Made by a program: the position numbers and the translations under genes. A stretch of DNA of 64,000 bases from Thermodesulfobacteriota bacterium. GTDB lineage: Bacteria > Desulfobacterota > Syntrophorhabdia > Syntrophorhabdales > JANXAF01. The notes beneath the pieces are model-generated. The model was given only the letters and a program-made list of their open reading frames with translations. It was not told the origin of the DNA and made no database searches. Shown here piece after piece: positions 16,701 to 24,414 of this stretch (within the stretch, counting starts at the first letter, position 1; each line of letters opens with the position of its first letter). The stretch lies in assembly GCA_025062045.1 (NCBI GenBank), contig JANXAF010000001.1, positions 1 through 64,000 of the forward strand. The letters are read 5' to 3'.

Positions 16701-16746
16701 TGAAGAGCTCAAAAAGAAGATTTTAGAGGTTTTAAAAAAAGATTAG
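13705..16746 (+). CDS. Multi-PAS hybrid sensor histidine kinase with C-terminal receiver
   Basis: 1013 residues, no membrane helix, so cytoplasmic. Order: five PAS/PAC modules (about 10-120, 125-238, 245-365, 372-490, 498-628), a HisKA dimerisation domain with phospho-acceptor His652 in IAHDFNNILTVI, an HATPase domain (about 752-868; NLAVNARDAMPDGG, DTGMGIP, TGLGLSTVYGIV), and a receiver (about 892-1010; LLIEDDKSV, acceptor Asp945 in ILTDVIMPR, KPF near the end). PAS2 carries Cys172, Cys183 and Cys186 (CYKEF then PCSFC), a possible redox or metal site. HDFNN-class kinases with an attached receiver often signal through a separate output protein, none of which is adjacent. Signal unknown. Confidence 0.92.
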   Translation: MNMNEKIDILGTIQNLTPEFICIVGKDRKVLFANRAFSREIMKVPEEIVGHEISEILPEKVAKRKIGYLEEVFRNKTPFKYEEEISGKYFEIHINPLLDEKGEVSQVLVVGFDITDRKEAESKALAERDQMFSIFESIDEVIYVSDMDTYEVLYANDFLKRMLGKDPVGGKCYKEFQGFDEPCSFCTNEIIIELKGQPYRWEYYNPILNRYYYITDRTIKWINGKDVRFELAIDITDKKNAETALRISEEFYRSSIASLREGFGRVAFDGKIIMVNPSFARIYGYSSPDEMITSVRNIRDLYVNPNEREIFLRQLMEKGYVENFESQRKTKDGRIIWVSINATLVRDENGKPLYINSTVMDITEKKKAYEELLEERQKFSILVENIPFGVLLIDRSGKYLYANKRFTEITGYTLDDVPDGKTFIIKAFPDEESKRMVISLWREDVKKFKVGVSIPRTFTVKCKSGELKRITIMTVQVAQNRFVMTFEDVTEKEEKEILLRESEKRFRSIFENAFEGIFQTTRDGKFIMANPAFVQMLGYSSFEELKQEVKDIAKQLYVNPSDRERLLNLLDEKGKVINFETQFLRKDGEIIWVNTTAWPVFDEKGNFLYIQGITEDVTERKKKEEELNLLREQFLQAQKMEAIGRLAGGIAHDFNNILTVIIGTCQLALLNLKDEQRLKRNIETILDSAEKAASLTKQLLAYSRRQLMKLEVVNLNKLIEDMRGMLERILGEDIEILTYLEKNLGNIKADPAQMQQVIINLAVNARDAMPDGGKLIIETYNVDLTEQYAKTHFGVSPGRYVLLSITDTGMGIPKEIMPYIFEPFFTTKEGEGTGLGLSTVYGIVKQLGGHIYVYSEEKKGTTFKIYLPRIDTEEMVEAKPKIGEEKPVEPSEKTILLIEDDKSVLKVISEMLQGSGFSVLEAENESRALEIAKSFEGKIDVILTDVIMPRIKAPALIVKIRSLHPEAKVIFMSGYTENVIAQYGILYPGVNYIQKPFTPEELKKKILEVLKKD

Positions 16747-16801
16747 GGTTGACCTCTTAAAGAAATCGGATCCTATTATTTTTATCCTCACGGTCCCTTT
16801 G

Positions 16802-16813
16802 TTTGATATCAAA
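16802..16813 (+). promoter_or_regulatory. Palindrome upstream of glnA
   Basis: A perfect 12-base palindrome, TTTGATATCAAA, about 110 bases before the glnA start and 45 bases before a TTGACA. It could be an operator for a nitrogen regulator, but no known consensus is matched. Confidence 0.3.
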
Positions 16814-16857
16814 GTTTTAAGATTTTCCATGTACTGTAAGAAAAAGAGACCTAAAAT

Positions 16858-16886
16858 TTGACATGGGCGTGACCTCTAGAATAAAC
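16858..16886 (+). promoter_or_regulatory. Possible glnA promoter
   Basis: A perfect TTGACA at 16858-16863, but the -10 is poor: ATAAAC at a 17-base spacer or GAATAA at 15. A weak -10 could mean activator dependence. No sigma-54 GG-N10-GC element is seen. Confidence 0.3.
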
Positions 16887-16923
16887 CTTAAATGTTGAAA
16901 GACTATAAAAGGAGGAGTCGCAC

Positions 16924-18246
16924 ATGACTAAGGAAGAGGTTCTTAGGTTCGTAAAAGAAAAGAACGTAAAATTCATAAAGCTATGGTTTACTGACATACT
17001 GGGATTCGCAAAGAGCTTCACAATAACGGCCGATGAATTGGAAGTTGCCCTAGAAGAAGGGATGGGATTTGACGGCTCATCGATCCAGGGATTTGCAAGA
17101 ATCGACGAAAGCGATATGGTTGCAAAACCCGACATAAGTACATTTGTTATCCTTCCTTATAGATCGACGAAAGACTATCTTGTGGCAAGGATGTTCTGCG
17201 ACATATACGAGCCCGATGGGACCCCCTATAAAGGTGATCCGAGATACGTTCTAAAGAGAAACTTAAAGATCGCAAAAGACATGGGTTTCACATTTTATGT
17301 GGGACCGGAACTCGAGTATTTCTATTTTAAGTCTGACAAAGACACAGAAATATTAGACAGAGGTGGATACTTTGACCATTCTCCTCTCGACGAAGCCATG
17401 GACCTAAGAAGGGATACAATATTGATGTTAGAAGAGATGGGTATAAAAGTCGAATACAGCCACCATGAGGTAGCCCCATCCCAGCATGAGATCGATCTTA
17501 GGTATGAGGAAGCTTTGAGAATGGCTGATAACACCATTACTTACAGGATAATAGTGAAAGAGGTTGCGCGTAAACATGGGGTATACGCGACATTTATGCC
17601 GAAACCGATCTTCGGGGTAAATGGGAGTGGTATGCATGTCCACCAGTCCCTCTTTATCGGAGACAAAAATGCTTTTTTCGATCCTAACGACAAGTACTAC
17701 CTTTCTGATGTGGCTAAACATTACATTGCTGGCCTTCTGCGACATGCCCGTGAAATTACACTAGTGACGAGTCAATGGGTGAATTCGTATAAAAGGCTCG
17801 TTCCTGGATACGAGGCTCCGGTATACATATCCTGGGCAAGGAGAAATAGATCCACTCTAGTGAGAGTTCCGCTATACAAACCCGGAAAAGAGAAAGCCAC
17901 AAGGGTGGAATACAGAAGCCCGGATCCGGCTTGTAATCCTTATCTTGCCTTTGCATGTATGTTGAGGGCCGGTCTCGAAGGCATAAAGAATAAATACCCA
18001 CTTCCCGATCCTATAGAGGAAGATCTGTATGAGATGTCAGCAGAGAGACGGAAGGAGCTCAAAATCGAATCCCTTCCAGGAAGCCTATACGAAGCTATTG
18101 AGTGCGCGGAAAAAAGCGAATTGGTTAGAGACACACTCGGAGACCATGTTTTCGAAAAACTAATAACGAGCAAAAAGATCGAGTGGGACAGGTTCAGAAT
18201 CCACGTTTCTAGATACGAGATAGAAACATACCTACCTATACTTTAG
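16924..18246 (+). CDS. glnA: Glutamine synthetase type I (GSI-alpha class)
   Basis: 440 residues. ATP-dependent amidation of glutamate, dodecameric. The beta-grasp N-terminus has KFIKLWFTDILG and MGFDGSSIQGFARIDESDM; the catalytic barrel has GPELEYFYF, NGSGMHVHQSLF, VNSYKRLVPGYEAPVYISWA and RVEYRSPDPACNPY. The length (no GSI-beta insertion) and Arg in GFARIDESDM, equivalent to the Bacillus feedback-sensing Arg62, place it in the alpha class, regulated by glutamine feedback rather than adenylylation. A strong AGGAGG site lies 11 bases before the ATG. It stands alone; no glnB or amtB is adjacent. Confidence 0.95.
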   Translation: MTKEEVLRFVKEKNVKFIKLWFTDILGFAKSFTITADELEVALEEGMGFDGSSIQGFARIDESDMVAKPDISTFVILPYRSTKDYLVARMFCDIYEPDGTPYKGDPRYVLKRNLKIAKDMGFTFYVGPELEYFYFKSDKDTEILDRGGYFDHSPLDEAMDLRRDTILMLEEMGIKVEYSHHEVAPSQHEIDLRYEEALRMADNTITYRIIVKEVARKHGVYATFMPKPIFGVNGSGMHVHQSLFIGDKNAFFDPNDKYYLSDVAKHYIAGLLRHAREITLVTSQWVNSYKRLVPGYEAPVYISWARRNRSTLVRVPLYKPGKEKATRVEYRSPDPACNPYLAFACMLRAGLEGIKNKYPLPDPIEEDLYEMSAERRKELKIESLPGSLYEAIECAEKSELVRDTLGDHVFEKLITSKKIEWDRFRIHVSRYEIETYLPIL

Positions 18247-18263
18247 CTACTTTCCAGAAATTG

Positions 18264-18292
18264 TTGATTTTGGAGTTTCGTTATTTTATAAA
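18264..18292 (+). promoter_or_regulatory. Promoter of the Fe-S membrane oxidoreductase gene
   Basis: TTGATT, a 17-base spacer and TATAAA, between glnA and the oxidoreductase gene. The leader is about 33 bases and includes CGGAGG before the ATG at 18332. Confidence 0.55.
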
Positions 18293-18331
18293 TAGCTTGT
18301 GCAAAAAATAACAAACTTCGGAGGCTAAGTC

Positions 18332-20326
18332 ATGGAGATAACAAGGGAAATATTTTGGAATGTCGGTGAGAATGCGAGGTATTTGGCTTATGCCTTTATG
18401 GGTTTGACGTTCTTCATCCTCGGCTATGGCATCTACAAAAGGTACAAGATGTGGATGATAGGAAAACCTTCCGCCTTTAATTTTAAGAATAGGCTTTCGG
18501 AGAGGATCCTGTACTTCATAAAAAACGGTATATTCCATAGAACTATTCTTAGGGAACCATATCCCGGTCTTATGCACCTTTTTCTCTTTTGGGGATTTTT
18601 AATTCTCGCCATTGGAACTGCCATTGTAGCCTTCCAGGACGATGTTCTAAGACCACTCTTTGACATAAACATCCTCAAAGGGAAGTTTTACCTTGCCTTT
18701 TCCTTCATTCTTGATCTTGCCGGTCTTTTTGCCATTTTTGGTGTCTTGATCGCACTAGTCAGAAGATACATTGAGCGGCCAGAAAGGCTCGATTCCAAAA
18801 CGGACGATCTTTTAAGCCTTATTTGGATACTTTCCGTGCTTCTTAGCGGCTTTTTCGTTGAAGCATTAAGAATCGCTGTGCAGGAAGCAGATTTTGAGGT
18901 TTGGAGTTTTGTGGGCTGGAATATTGCCAAAGCGTTTAAAGGAGCCGAAAAAGAATCTATAAGGTCCCTCCATGCTTTTTTCTGGTACTTGCATATGTTT
19001 TTGTCCTTTGGTCTTATAGCGTATGTGGCCTATTCAAAGCTTCTCCACATAGTGACTTCATCCATAAACATGATGATTAGGGGGGTCGAAGATACTCCAA
19101 AAGGAGCCATAGCTCCAATTCCAGATTTCGAAACCGCAGAAGAATTTGGCGTAAATAAGATAGAAAACTTCACTAGAAACCAGTTATTCGATCTCGACGC
19201 CTGTACAAGGTGCGGCAGATGCCAGGATGTTTGTCCTGCCTACGCAAGTGAAAAGCCCCTTTCTCCTAAAAAATTCATTCAAGATTTAAAAGCGGAGTGG
19301 GAAAAAGTGGCCAAAGGAAAGAAAGATGAAGATGGGTTATTGGATAGAGTCATTTCAGAGGAGACGGTTTGGTCATGTACGGCATGTCTTGCCTGCCAGG
19401 TAAATTGTCCTATATCCATTCCCACTTTCGACAAAAACATAGAGCTCAGAAGATATCTAACCTTAACCTTGAGTAAAACCACACCCGAAACGCGTCTCCT
19501 TTTCAAAAATCTCCAGCAAAAATATGACCCCTATGGGATGGGAAAAAGACAGAGAACAGAATGGATAGAGAATCTAAATATCAAAAACGCTCTCGAGGAG
19601 GAGGTTGAATACCTCTTCTGGGTCGGATGTGTCGCTTCTCTGGACGATAGGAACAGAAAGGTGGCAAAAGCATTCGTGAATATCCTTCATAAAGCTCAGG
19701 TGTCCTTCGGAATTTTGGGACAGGAAGAGGCTTGCTGCGGGGATCCTGCAAGGAGATGCGGAAATGAGGATCTTTACCTTGGTATTGCCCAGAGCAACGT
19801 TGAGTTATTAAAAGAACTGAAGATAAAGAAAATAGTTACAACATGCCCTCACTGTTATAATACCTTAAAGAACGAATATCCGCAGATTGGGGGAACCTTC
19901 GAAGTTTACCATCACTCCCAGTTGATATGGCAGCTTTTGAGAGACCAAAGACTTAAGATCTCAAAGGCAACTGATGAACTAGTTACTTATCATGATCCCT
20001 GCTACCTCGGAAGAGTAAATCGTATCTACGACGATCCACGCAGAATCATTGAGGCAGTAAGCACACGGGGTCTTGTAGAGATGGAAAGACACCATGACAG
20101 AAGCTTCTGCTGCGGCGGTGGAGGGGGGAGGATCTGGATGGAGGAACACCACAAAAGGATAAACCACATAAGGATCGAGGATGCGGCAAAAACAAACGCT
20201 AATATACTCCTTACCGGCTGTCCCTATTGTCTTATCATGATGGAGGATGCGGTAAAGGACAAAGAACTCTCGGATAGGATGCGAGTCCTCGATCTTTCAG
20301 AACTTATCTCAGGTTCAATCTCTTGA
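18332..20326 (+). CDS. Membrane-bound Fe-S oxidoreductase (HdrD/GlpC-like, ETF-quinone type)
   Basis: 664 residues. N-terminal half: about five hydrophobic helices (near 15-35, 85-105, 125-150, 165-185, 215-240) resembling nitrate reductase gamma (NarI), a b-type heme/quinone module. Then two 4Fe-4S motifs, CTRCGRCQDVCP and CTACLACQVNCP, and two CCG domains with CCGDPARRC and CCGGGGGRIW, the cysteine sets that hold the noncubane cluster in HdrB/HdrD. Such fusions pass electrons between an electron-transfer flavoprotein or dehydrogenase and menaquinone in anaerobic fatty-acid oxidisers. No etfAB is adjacent, so the donor is inferred. A strong terminator follows. Confidence 0.87.
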   Translation: MEITREIFWNVGENARYLAYAFMGLTFFILGYGIYKRYKMWMIGKPSAFNFKNRLSERILYFIKNGIFHRTILREPYPGLMHLFLFWGFLILAIGTAIVAFQDDVLRPLFDINILKGKFYLAFSFILDLAGLFAIFGVLIALVRRYIERPERLDSKTDDLLSLIWILSVLLSGFFVEALRIAVQEADFEVWSFVGWNIAKAFKGAEKESIRSLHAFFWYLHMFLSFGLIAYVAYSKLLHIVTSSINMMIRGVEDTPKGAIAPIPDFETAEEFGVNKIENFTRNQLFDLDACTRCGRCQDVCPAYASEKPLSPKKFIQDLKAEWEKVAKGKKDEDGLLDRVISEETVWSCTACLACQVNCPISIPTFDKNIELRRYLTLTLSKTTPETRLLFKNLQQKYDPYGMGKRQRTEWIENLNIKNALEEEVEYLFWVGCVASLDDRNRKVAKAFVNILHKAQVSFGILGQEEACCGDPARRCGNEDLYLGIAQSNVELLKELKIKKIVTTCPHCYNTLKNEYPQIGGTFEVYHHSQLIWQLLRDQRLKISKATDELVTYHDPCYLGRVNRIYDDPRRIIEAVSTRGLVEMERHHDRSFCCGGGGGRIWMEEHHKRINHIRIEDAAKTNANILLTGCPYCLIMMEDAVKDKELSDRMRVLDLSELISGSIS

Positions 20327-20350
20327 TGGGATTTTTGAAAATGGAAGGTA

Positions 20351-20379
20351 TAAAAGGATGGGTTTTACCCATCCTTTTA
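20351..20379. terminator. Bidirectional intrinsic terminator
   Basis: A perfect 12-bp stem, TAAAAGGATGGG with CCCATCCTTTTA, loop of 5, followed by a T-rich stretch on the plus strand and preceded by a near A-rich tract for the other strand. It separates the convergent oxidoreductase and ferredoxin genes. It is the clearest terminator in the window. Confidence 0.85.
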
Positions 20380-20394
20380 TAGTTTTTTGCTTTT

Positions 20395-20568
20395 TCATTC
20401 TTCGAGTGTGATTGCTTCAACAGGACATTCTTCAACACAAGCACCGCAATCGGTGCAGAGTTCTGGGTCCACCTTAGCCACATCATTAACCGTGATTGCT
20501 TCGGCAGGGCAGACCTCTGCACATGCACCACATCCGGTGCAAGTTTCTTCGTCAACTCGTGCTGGCAT
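20395..20568 (-). CDS. Small 2[4Fe-4S] ferredoxin
   Basis: 57 residues. Two full cluster motifs, CTGCGACAEVCP (residues 10-21) and CTDCGACVEECP (residues 38-49), in the near-duplicate halves expected of clostridial-type ferredoxins (PAEAIT and PVEAIT follow the respective motifs). It is a low-potential electron carrier for enzymes such as pyruvate:ferredoxin oxidoreductase or NfnAB/SudAB. AGGAGG lies six bases before the ATG and a promoter with perfect TTGACA is upstream, so it is monocistronic and probably well expressed. It faces a bidirectional terminator. Confidence 0.95.
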   Translation of the reverse strand: MPARVDEETCTGCGACAEVCPAEAITVNDVAKVDPELCTDCGACVEECPVEAITLEE

Positions 20569-20598
20569 CTTTTACCTCCTTCTTCGAATTTTTAGAAT

Positions 20599-20627
20599 TT
20601 ACTAAACGAAGAGGGGTGGAATGTCAA
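20599..20627 (-). promoter_or_regulatory. Ferredoxin promoter
   Basis: TTGACA, a 17-base spacer and TAGTAA on the minus strand; leader about 25 bases with AGGAGG. The -35 is about 12 bases from the divergent tRNA promoter. Confidence 0.65.
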
Positions 20628-20639
20628 TAAAAAATCGAA

Positions 20640-20668
20640 TTGACTTTAGATGCCTTTTGTAATATATA
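20640..20668 (+). promoter_or_regulatory. Promoter of the tRNA-Gly/tRNA-Cys pair
   Basis: TTGACT, a 17-base spacer and TATATA, ending 11 bases before the first tRNA nucleotide. Confidence 0.6.
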
Positions 20669-20679
20669 AGAGTTAGAAG

Positions 20680-20754
<75 letters not shown>

Positions 20755-20757
20755 AAT

Positions 20758-20829
20758 GGCGGCATAGCCAAGCGGAAAGGCGGCGGTCTGCAAAACCGCT
20801 ATTCTCCGGTTCAAATCCGGATGCCGCCT
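20758..20829 (+). tRNA. tRNA-Cys (GCA)
   Basis: 72 bases without encoded CCA. Acceptor GGCGGCA/TGCCGCC, discriminator T as expected for Cys. Anticodon stem GCGGT/ACCGC with loop CTGCAAA gives GCA; T-arm GGTTCAAATCC. The convergent prmA stop codon begins two bases downstream. Confidence 0.97.
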
Positions 20830-20830
20830 C

Positions 20831-21643
20831 TTAGGGTTTTTTAAACCGAAATCCTACCCAAGAACCTATTCTGAGTTCTTCCTTTAAGTGTAGATTTTCG
20901 GTGAGTTTTAAGAATCTTTTTTTTTCTCTTCCTAATATACCGGAGATTATAAGTGTTCCGCCCCTCCTTGCCAGTCTCTTTACATGTTCCATATGTGACA
21001 TAAAGGTGTAAAGGTCTAGGTTTGCCAGAACTACATCGAATTCGCCTTGAACATCTTTAAGATCCATCTTTTCTATCCTTACGTTACTTAAGCGATTTAG
21101 ATCTACGTTTTTTTTCGCGCACAGAGTGGCATTTCCATCGATATCGACACCAAGTATTTCCTTGGCGCCAAGAATCGATGCGTAAATCGAAAGAATCGCA
21201 GAACCGCAACCCAAATCTGCAACATCTTTGGACTTGAAGTTCGTTTTGGACATAAGAAGCATCATAATCTTTGTGCTTTCGTGTCTTCCTGTCCCGAATG
21301 CCATACCCGGCTCTATGACTATACTCTTTGTAGGAGACTTAACTTTATGCCAGGGACAAACTACGTAGATATCGCCTATTTTTACAGGTTTATAGAGGTT
21401 TTTTACGATTTTTTCGTAGTCCTTAGGCTCTTCTCGGGAGAGAGAATATTCGATTACTTGAACTTTCTCCTCAAGTAACGAAAGAAGGGTTTCTGGGTTT
21501 TTTGTGTAAAAGATGAGGTTTAAAAGGTCATAATCCTTTTCTTCCAGGATTATGCCACCATTTGCCAATTCGTAGACGTCTTCTGGAAGAAGTTCTTCTG
21601 TCCCTTTTGGAACGGAGATTCTGAGCTTCCAGATATCCATCAC
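20831..21643 (-). CDS. prmA: Ribosomal protein L11 methyltransferase
   Basis: 270 residues. SAM-dependent trimethylation of L11. The SAM-binding fold begins with VIEPGMAFGTGRHESTKIMM, then VADLGCGSAILSIYAS (motif I) and GVDIDGNA; DVVLANLDLY is the NxDPF-equivalent segment. The N-terminal substrate-recognition part is short. Start choice: GTG 21643 lies exactly at +1 of a promoter (TTGTAA-17-TTATAT), with ATG 21640 at +4; no Shine-Dalgarno is present, so a leaderless mRNA is likely. The stop abuts tRNA-Cys. Confidence 0.9.
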   Translation of the reverse strand: MMDIWKLRISVPKGTEELLPEDVYELANGGIILEEKDYDLLNLIFYTKNPETLLSLLEEKVQVIEYSLSREEPKDYEKIVKNLYKPVKIGDIYVVCPWHKVKSPTKSIVIEPGMAFGTGRHESTKIMMLLMSKTNFKSKDVADLGCGSAILSIYASILGAKEILGVDIDGNATLCAKKNVDLNRLSNVRIEKMDLKDVQGEFDVVLANLDLYTFMSHMEHVKRLARRGGTLIISGILGREKKRFLKLTENLHLKEELRIGSWVGFRFKKP

Positions 21644-21649
21644 TTAAAA

Positions 21650-21678
21650 ATATAAAAATAGTCCTTGTGCCTTTACAA
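21650..21678 (-). promoter_or_regulatory. prmA promoter, probably leaderless
   Basis: TTGTAA, a 17-base spacer and TTATAT on the minus strand. The seventh base after the -10 is the G of the GTG start at 21643. Confidence 0.5.
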
Positions 21679-21733
21679 TTTTCCCTCCTTATGTCAAAAT
21701 TTCTCACATCCAAAAAGGAGGATAGATTCAAGA

Positions 21734-22657
21734 ATGAAGTACGATGCTATTGTGATAGGTGGAGGTCCTGCAGGACTTACAGCGGGAATTTATCTTGTAC
21801 GGGAAGGAGTAAAGACCCTTCTTTTAGAGAAGATGGTTGTAGGTGGAACCCCACTCAACACGGAAAAAATAGAGAATTATCCGGGATTTCCAGAAGCAAT
21901 CTCAGGAAAAGATCTCATGGAGAGATTCATCTTTCAGGCAAAAAATTGCGGATTGGAGATCAAAGAGTTTCAAGAGGTGAAAGGTGTAGAAAGGGTCGGA
22001 AATCTCTTTTCGGTTCATACTGCCGATACGGAATACGAGGCTTACGGCTTGATAGTTGCAACAGGAACAAGCCCTCTAAAACTTGGAATCCCTGGAGAAG
22101 ATAGATACTTTGGTAGGGGAATCTCTTATTGTGCGACGTGCGACGGTCCATTCTTCAAGGATAAAACTGTTGCTGTGATAGGGGGCGGAGATAGCGCCTT
22201 GGAGGAGGCTCTCTTTCTCACAAAGATTGCAAATCATGTATATTTAATCCACAGAAGGGAGACCCTTAGGGCGCAAAAGATTCTTCAAGATAGGGCATTC
22301 AAAAACCCAAAAATTACTTTTTGGCTAAATAAAATACCCTTAGAGATAAAAGGGGGCGAGTTCGTAGAAAAGATCGTAATCGAGGATACAAAGACTGGTG
22401 AAAGAGGAACCATTTCCGTAGATGGGGTATTCATATACGTCGGTTCAAAGCCGGACACCACCTTCCTCGGAGATCTCGTAGAAAGGGACGAAAATGGATT
22501 CGTACTTACGGATGAGAACCTCTTCACAAAGACGATGGGTATTTTGGCCGCCGGAGATGTTAGAAAGAAAATGCTAAGACAGATCGCAACTGCCGTTGGT
22601 GATGGGGCTTTAGCAGCTTACAACCTCCAAAGATATCTTTTAAACAGTAAAATATGA
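21734..22657 (+). CDS. trxB: Thioredoxin-disulfide reductase
   Basis: 307 residues. FAD loop DAIVIGGGPAGLTAG at the N-terminus, redox-active Cys133-Cys136 in YCATCDGPFF, NAD(P) loop VAVIGGGDSALEEALFL, and GILAAGDVRKKMLRQIATA at the C-terminal FAD site. It reduces thioredoxin with NAD(P)H. A longer in-frame reading starts upstream, but ATG 21734 begins the FAD motif and AAGGAGG lies about 13 bases before it. The stop overlaps the next start as ATGA. HRRETLRAQK has the Arg cluster expected for NADPH. Confidence 0.95.
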   Translation: MKYDAIVIGGGPAGLTAGIYLVREGVKTLLLEKMVVGGTPLNTEKIENYPGFPEAISGKDLMERFIFQAKNCGLEIKEFQEVKGVERVGNLFSVHTADTEYEAYGLIVATGTSPLKLGIPGEDRYFGRGISYCATCDGPFFKDKTVAVIGGGDSALEEALFLTKIANHVYLIHRRETLRAQKILQDRAFKNPKITFWLNKIPLEIKGGEFVEKIVIEDTKTGERGTISVDGVFIYVGSKPDTTFLGDLVERDENGFVLTDENLFTKTMGILAAGDVRKKMLRQIATAVGDGALAAYNLQRYLLNSKI

Positions 22658-23616
22658 CCGTTTGTGGTTTTGGGGCCTTAAACTTAGATTTCATTTATGA
22701 GGTCGAAGATTTGAGATTCTTCAAATGTAAGGATTTTGAGCTTAACCCTGGAAGCGAAATTGTAATCGAAGAAAAATTTCTTGGTAATTTTTTGGAAAAG
22801 TTGACAAGATTCTGTGTTTTAAAGAAGATCTCGCCTGGTGGTTCCGCATCAAACGCATGTTACATGATCTCCCTTATGGGAATCGATACTCTTCTTTTTG
22901 GAGTTCTGGGTCTTGACAGAGAAGGCGAGTTTTATTTGAGTAAAATCGGAAACGAATCTAAGGAGGGAATAATAAGGAGAGGCAAAACCGGTTTTACATA
23001 CATATTGAACGAAAGGAGTAATAGCTTGGATAGTCCCGACAGGGCAATAGCCTTGGTCCCAAATAGTAACAGTGACTTAAAAATTACCGACATCGATATC
23101 TCAAAGTTATCAAAATGCTCGTGGATACACATGTCCTCTTTTGTGAGTGATTCTGCGATGGAAGCTCAGCTTTACGTCAAAGAGAAGATTATGGGAAAGG
23201 CCGGGCTAAGTCTGGACCCCGGAGAGATTTACGCGCGCAAAGGTCAAAAGACTCTCGATCTTATAGAAGGTATGGATATCCTTTTTTGCTCTGAAAAGGA
23301 ACTCTGTATGCTTTTCGGTTCTGATGTCGAACTTTCACTAGCAAAGGCTCTCAAGCTAGTAAAGATAGTTATTGTCAAAAAGGGCAAAGAAGGTGCCTCT
23401 TTTTATTCGAGAGAAGAATCATACCATGTAAAAGCTGAAAAAATCAGAGCCGTAGACACAACCGGAGCGGGTGATGTGTTAGACGGAGTGTTTCTTGGTC
23501 TTTACCTTATGGGTCAAGATCCTCGAATTGCTCTAAAGAGGGCAGTCATTGCAGCATCCGAAAGCACAAAAGGTTACGGAAGAGATTCTTATCCCCAAGA
23601 GATTCCGGAGGCATGA
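22654..23616 (+). CDS. PfkB-family carbohydrate/nucleoside kinase
   Basis: 320 residues of the ribokinase fold. The substrate motif GGSASNACYMISLMGIDTLLFG (split across the N-terminal third) and the catalytic anion hole DTTGAGDVLDGVFLG near residue 270 are intact. ATG overlaps the trxB stop by four bases. Members phosphorylate ribose, adenosine, fructose derivatives and similar sugars; GGSASN suggests adenosine or sugar kinase types but no substrate can be fixed. It sits between trxB and a formyltransferase-like gene in a tightly coupled operon. Confidence 0.85.
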   Translation: MTVCGFGALNLDFIYEVEDLRFFKCKDFELNPGSEIVIEEKFLGNFLEKLTRFCVLKKISPGGSASNACYMISLMGIDTLLFGVLGLDREGEFYLSKIGNESKEGIIRRGKTGFTYILNERSNSLDSPDRAIALVPNSNSDLKITDIDISKLSKCSWIHMSSFVSDSAMEAQLYVKEKIMGKAGLSLDPGEIYARKGQKTLDLIEGMDILFCSEKELCMLFGSDVELSLAKALKLVKIVIVKKGKEGASFYSREESYHVKAEKIRAVDTTGAGDVLDGVFLGLYLMGQDPRIALKRAVIAASESTKGYGRDSYPQEIPEA

Positions 23617-23619
23617 TCC

Positions 23620-24414
23620 GTGCTTAACATCTGTTGGTTCTCCACAGGAAGAGACGAGGAGGCTTTTAAGTTACTGGTGGATGTCGTTCATGCCACAAAG
23701 ACAAAAAAAATCGATGGAAGGATCTCCCTTTGTTTTTTCAATCGGGACCCTGAAGAATCGATCTATTCCCAAAGAATGGTGGAATTCGCAAAGACGGAAG
23801 GGATACCATGTGAGATCTTAAGTACTCGGGAATTTTTATTTAAAAAAGGCCTTTCGTTGAAAGAGGGCAGAAGACTCTTCGATGAAGAGGTTTTGAAAAT
23901 AATCGAAAATTATAGATTTGACCTCATATTTCTTGCTGGCTACATGCTCATAGTTTCAGAGGTGCTATTCGATAGATTCACTATTTTAAATCTCCACCCT
24001 TCTTTGCCCGGAAGACACAAGGGCAAGTGGGAAGACGTTATAAAAAAAGTAATTGAGAACGGAGAGACGACATTTGGAGCAATGATCCACATTGTCGATG
24101 GGACCTTAGATGGTGGACCTTGTGTGACATTTTGCAAAAGTGAGGTTTCAGAAAATGAGGTACTCTCCCTTTACGAGGGTGCAAAAAGAAAAGAGAAAGA
24201 AGCTTTTGAGAAGCTTTTTTGGCTCATAAGGGAAAGAGAATTTAGGCTTGAGACGCCTCTTATTATTGAGACCCTATCTCTTCTCTCGAAAGGCAAAATA
24301 AGAATACTTGGGAAAAAGGTTTACTTCGAGGGCAAAGAGATCCAGGGAGGAATAGATATTACAGACCTTATTGTCTATGGGGAAGGTAAAGAGTGGAGAG
24401 ATTCATCTACGTGA
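23620..24414 (+). CDS. Formyltransferase-family protein (PurN-like)
   Basis: 264 residues. The Rossmann-like fold carries DLIFLAGYMLIVSEVL, then LNLHPSLPGRHKGKWEDVI with the Asn-x-His pair, and GAMIHIVDGTLDGGP with the catalytic Asp, so the Asn-His-Asp triad of 10-formyl-THF transferases is preserved. It differs from PurN in an N-terminal insertion (ATKTKKIDGRISLCF region) and an extra C-terminal 60-70 residues. GTG start nine bases after GGAGG. It may act on glycinamide ribotide or another amine; context (PfkB kinase upstream, HAD protein overlapping by 22 bases downstream) does not settle this. Confidence 0.75.
   Translation: MLNICWFSTGRDEEAFKLLVDVVHATKTKKIDGRISLCFFNRDPEESIYSQRMVEFAKTEGIPCEILSTREFLFKKGLSLKEGRRLFDEEVLKIIENYRFDLIFLAGYMLIVSEVLFDRFTILNLHPSLPGRHKGKWEDVIKKVIENGETTFGAMIHIVDGTLDGGPCVTFCKSEVSENEVLSLYEGAKRKEKEAFEKLFWLIREREFRLETPLIIETLSLLSKGKIRILGKKVYFEGKEIQGGIDITDLIVYGEGKEWRDSST

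Noticed and set aside
16747-16923. Sigma-54 promoter for glnA
   Set aside because: No TGGCAC-N5-TTGC-like GG/GC pair at correct spacing.
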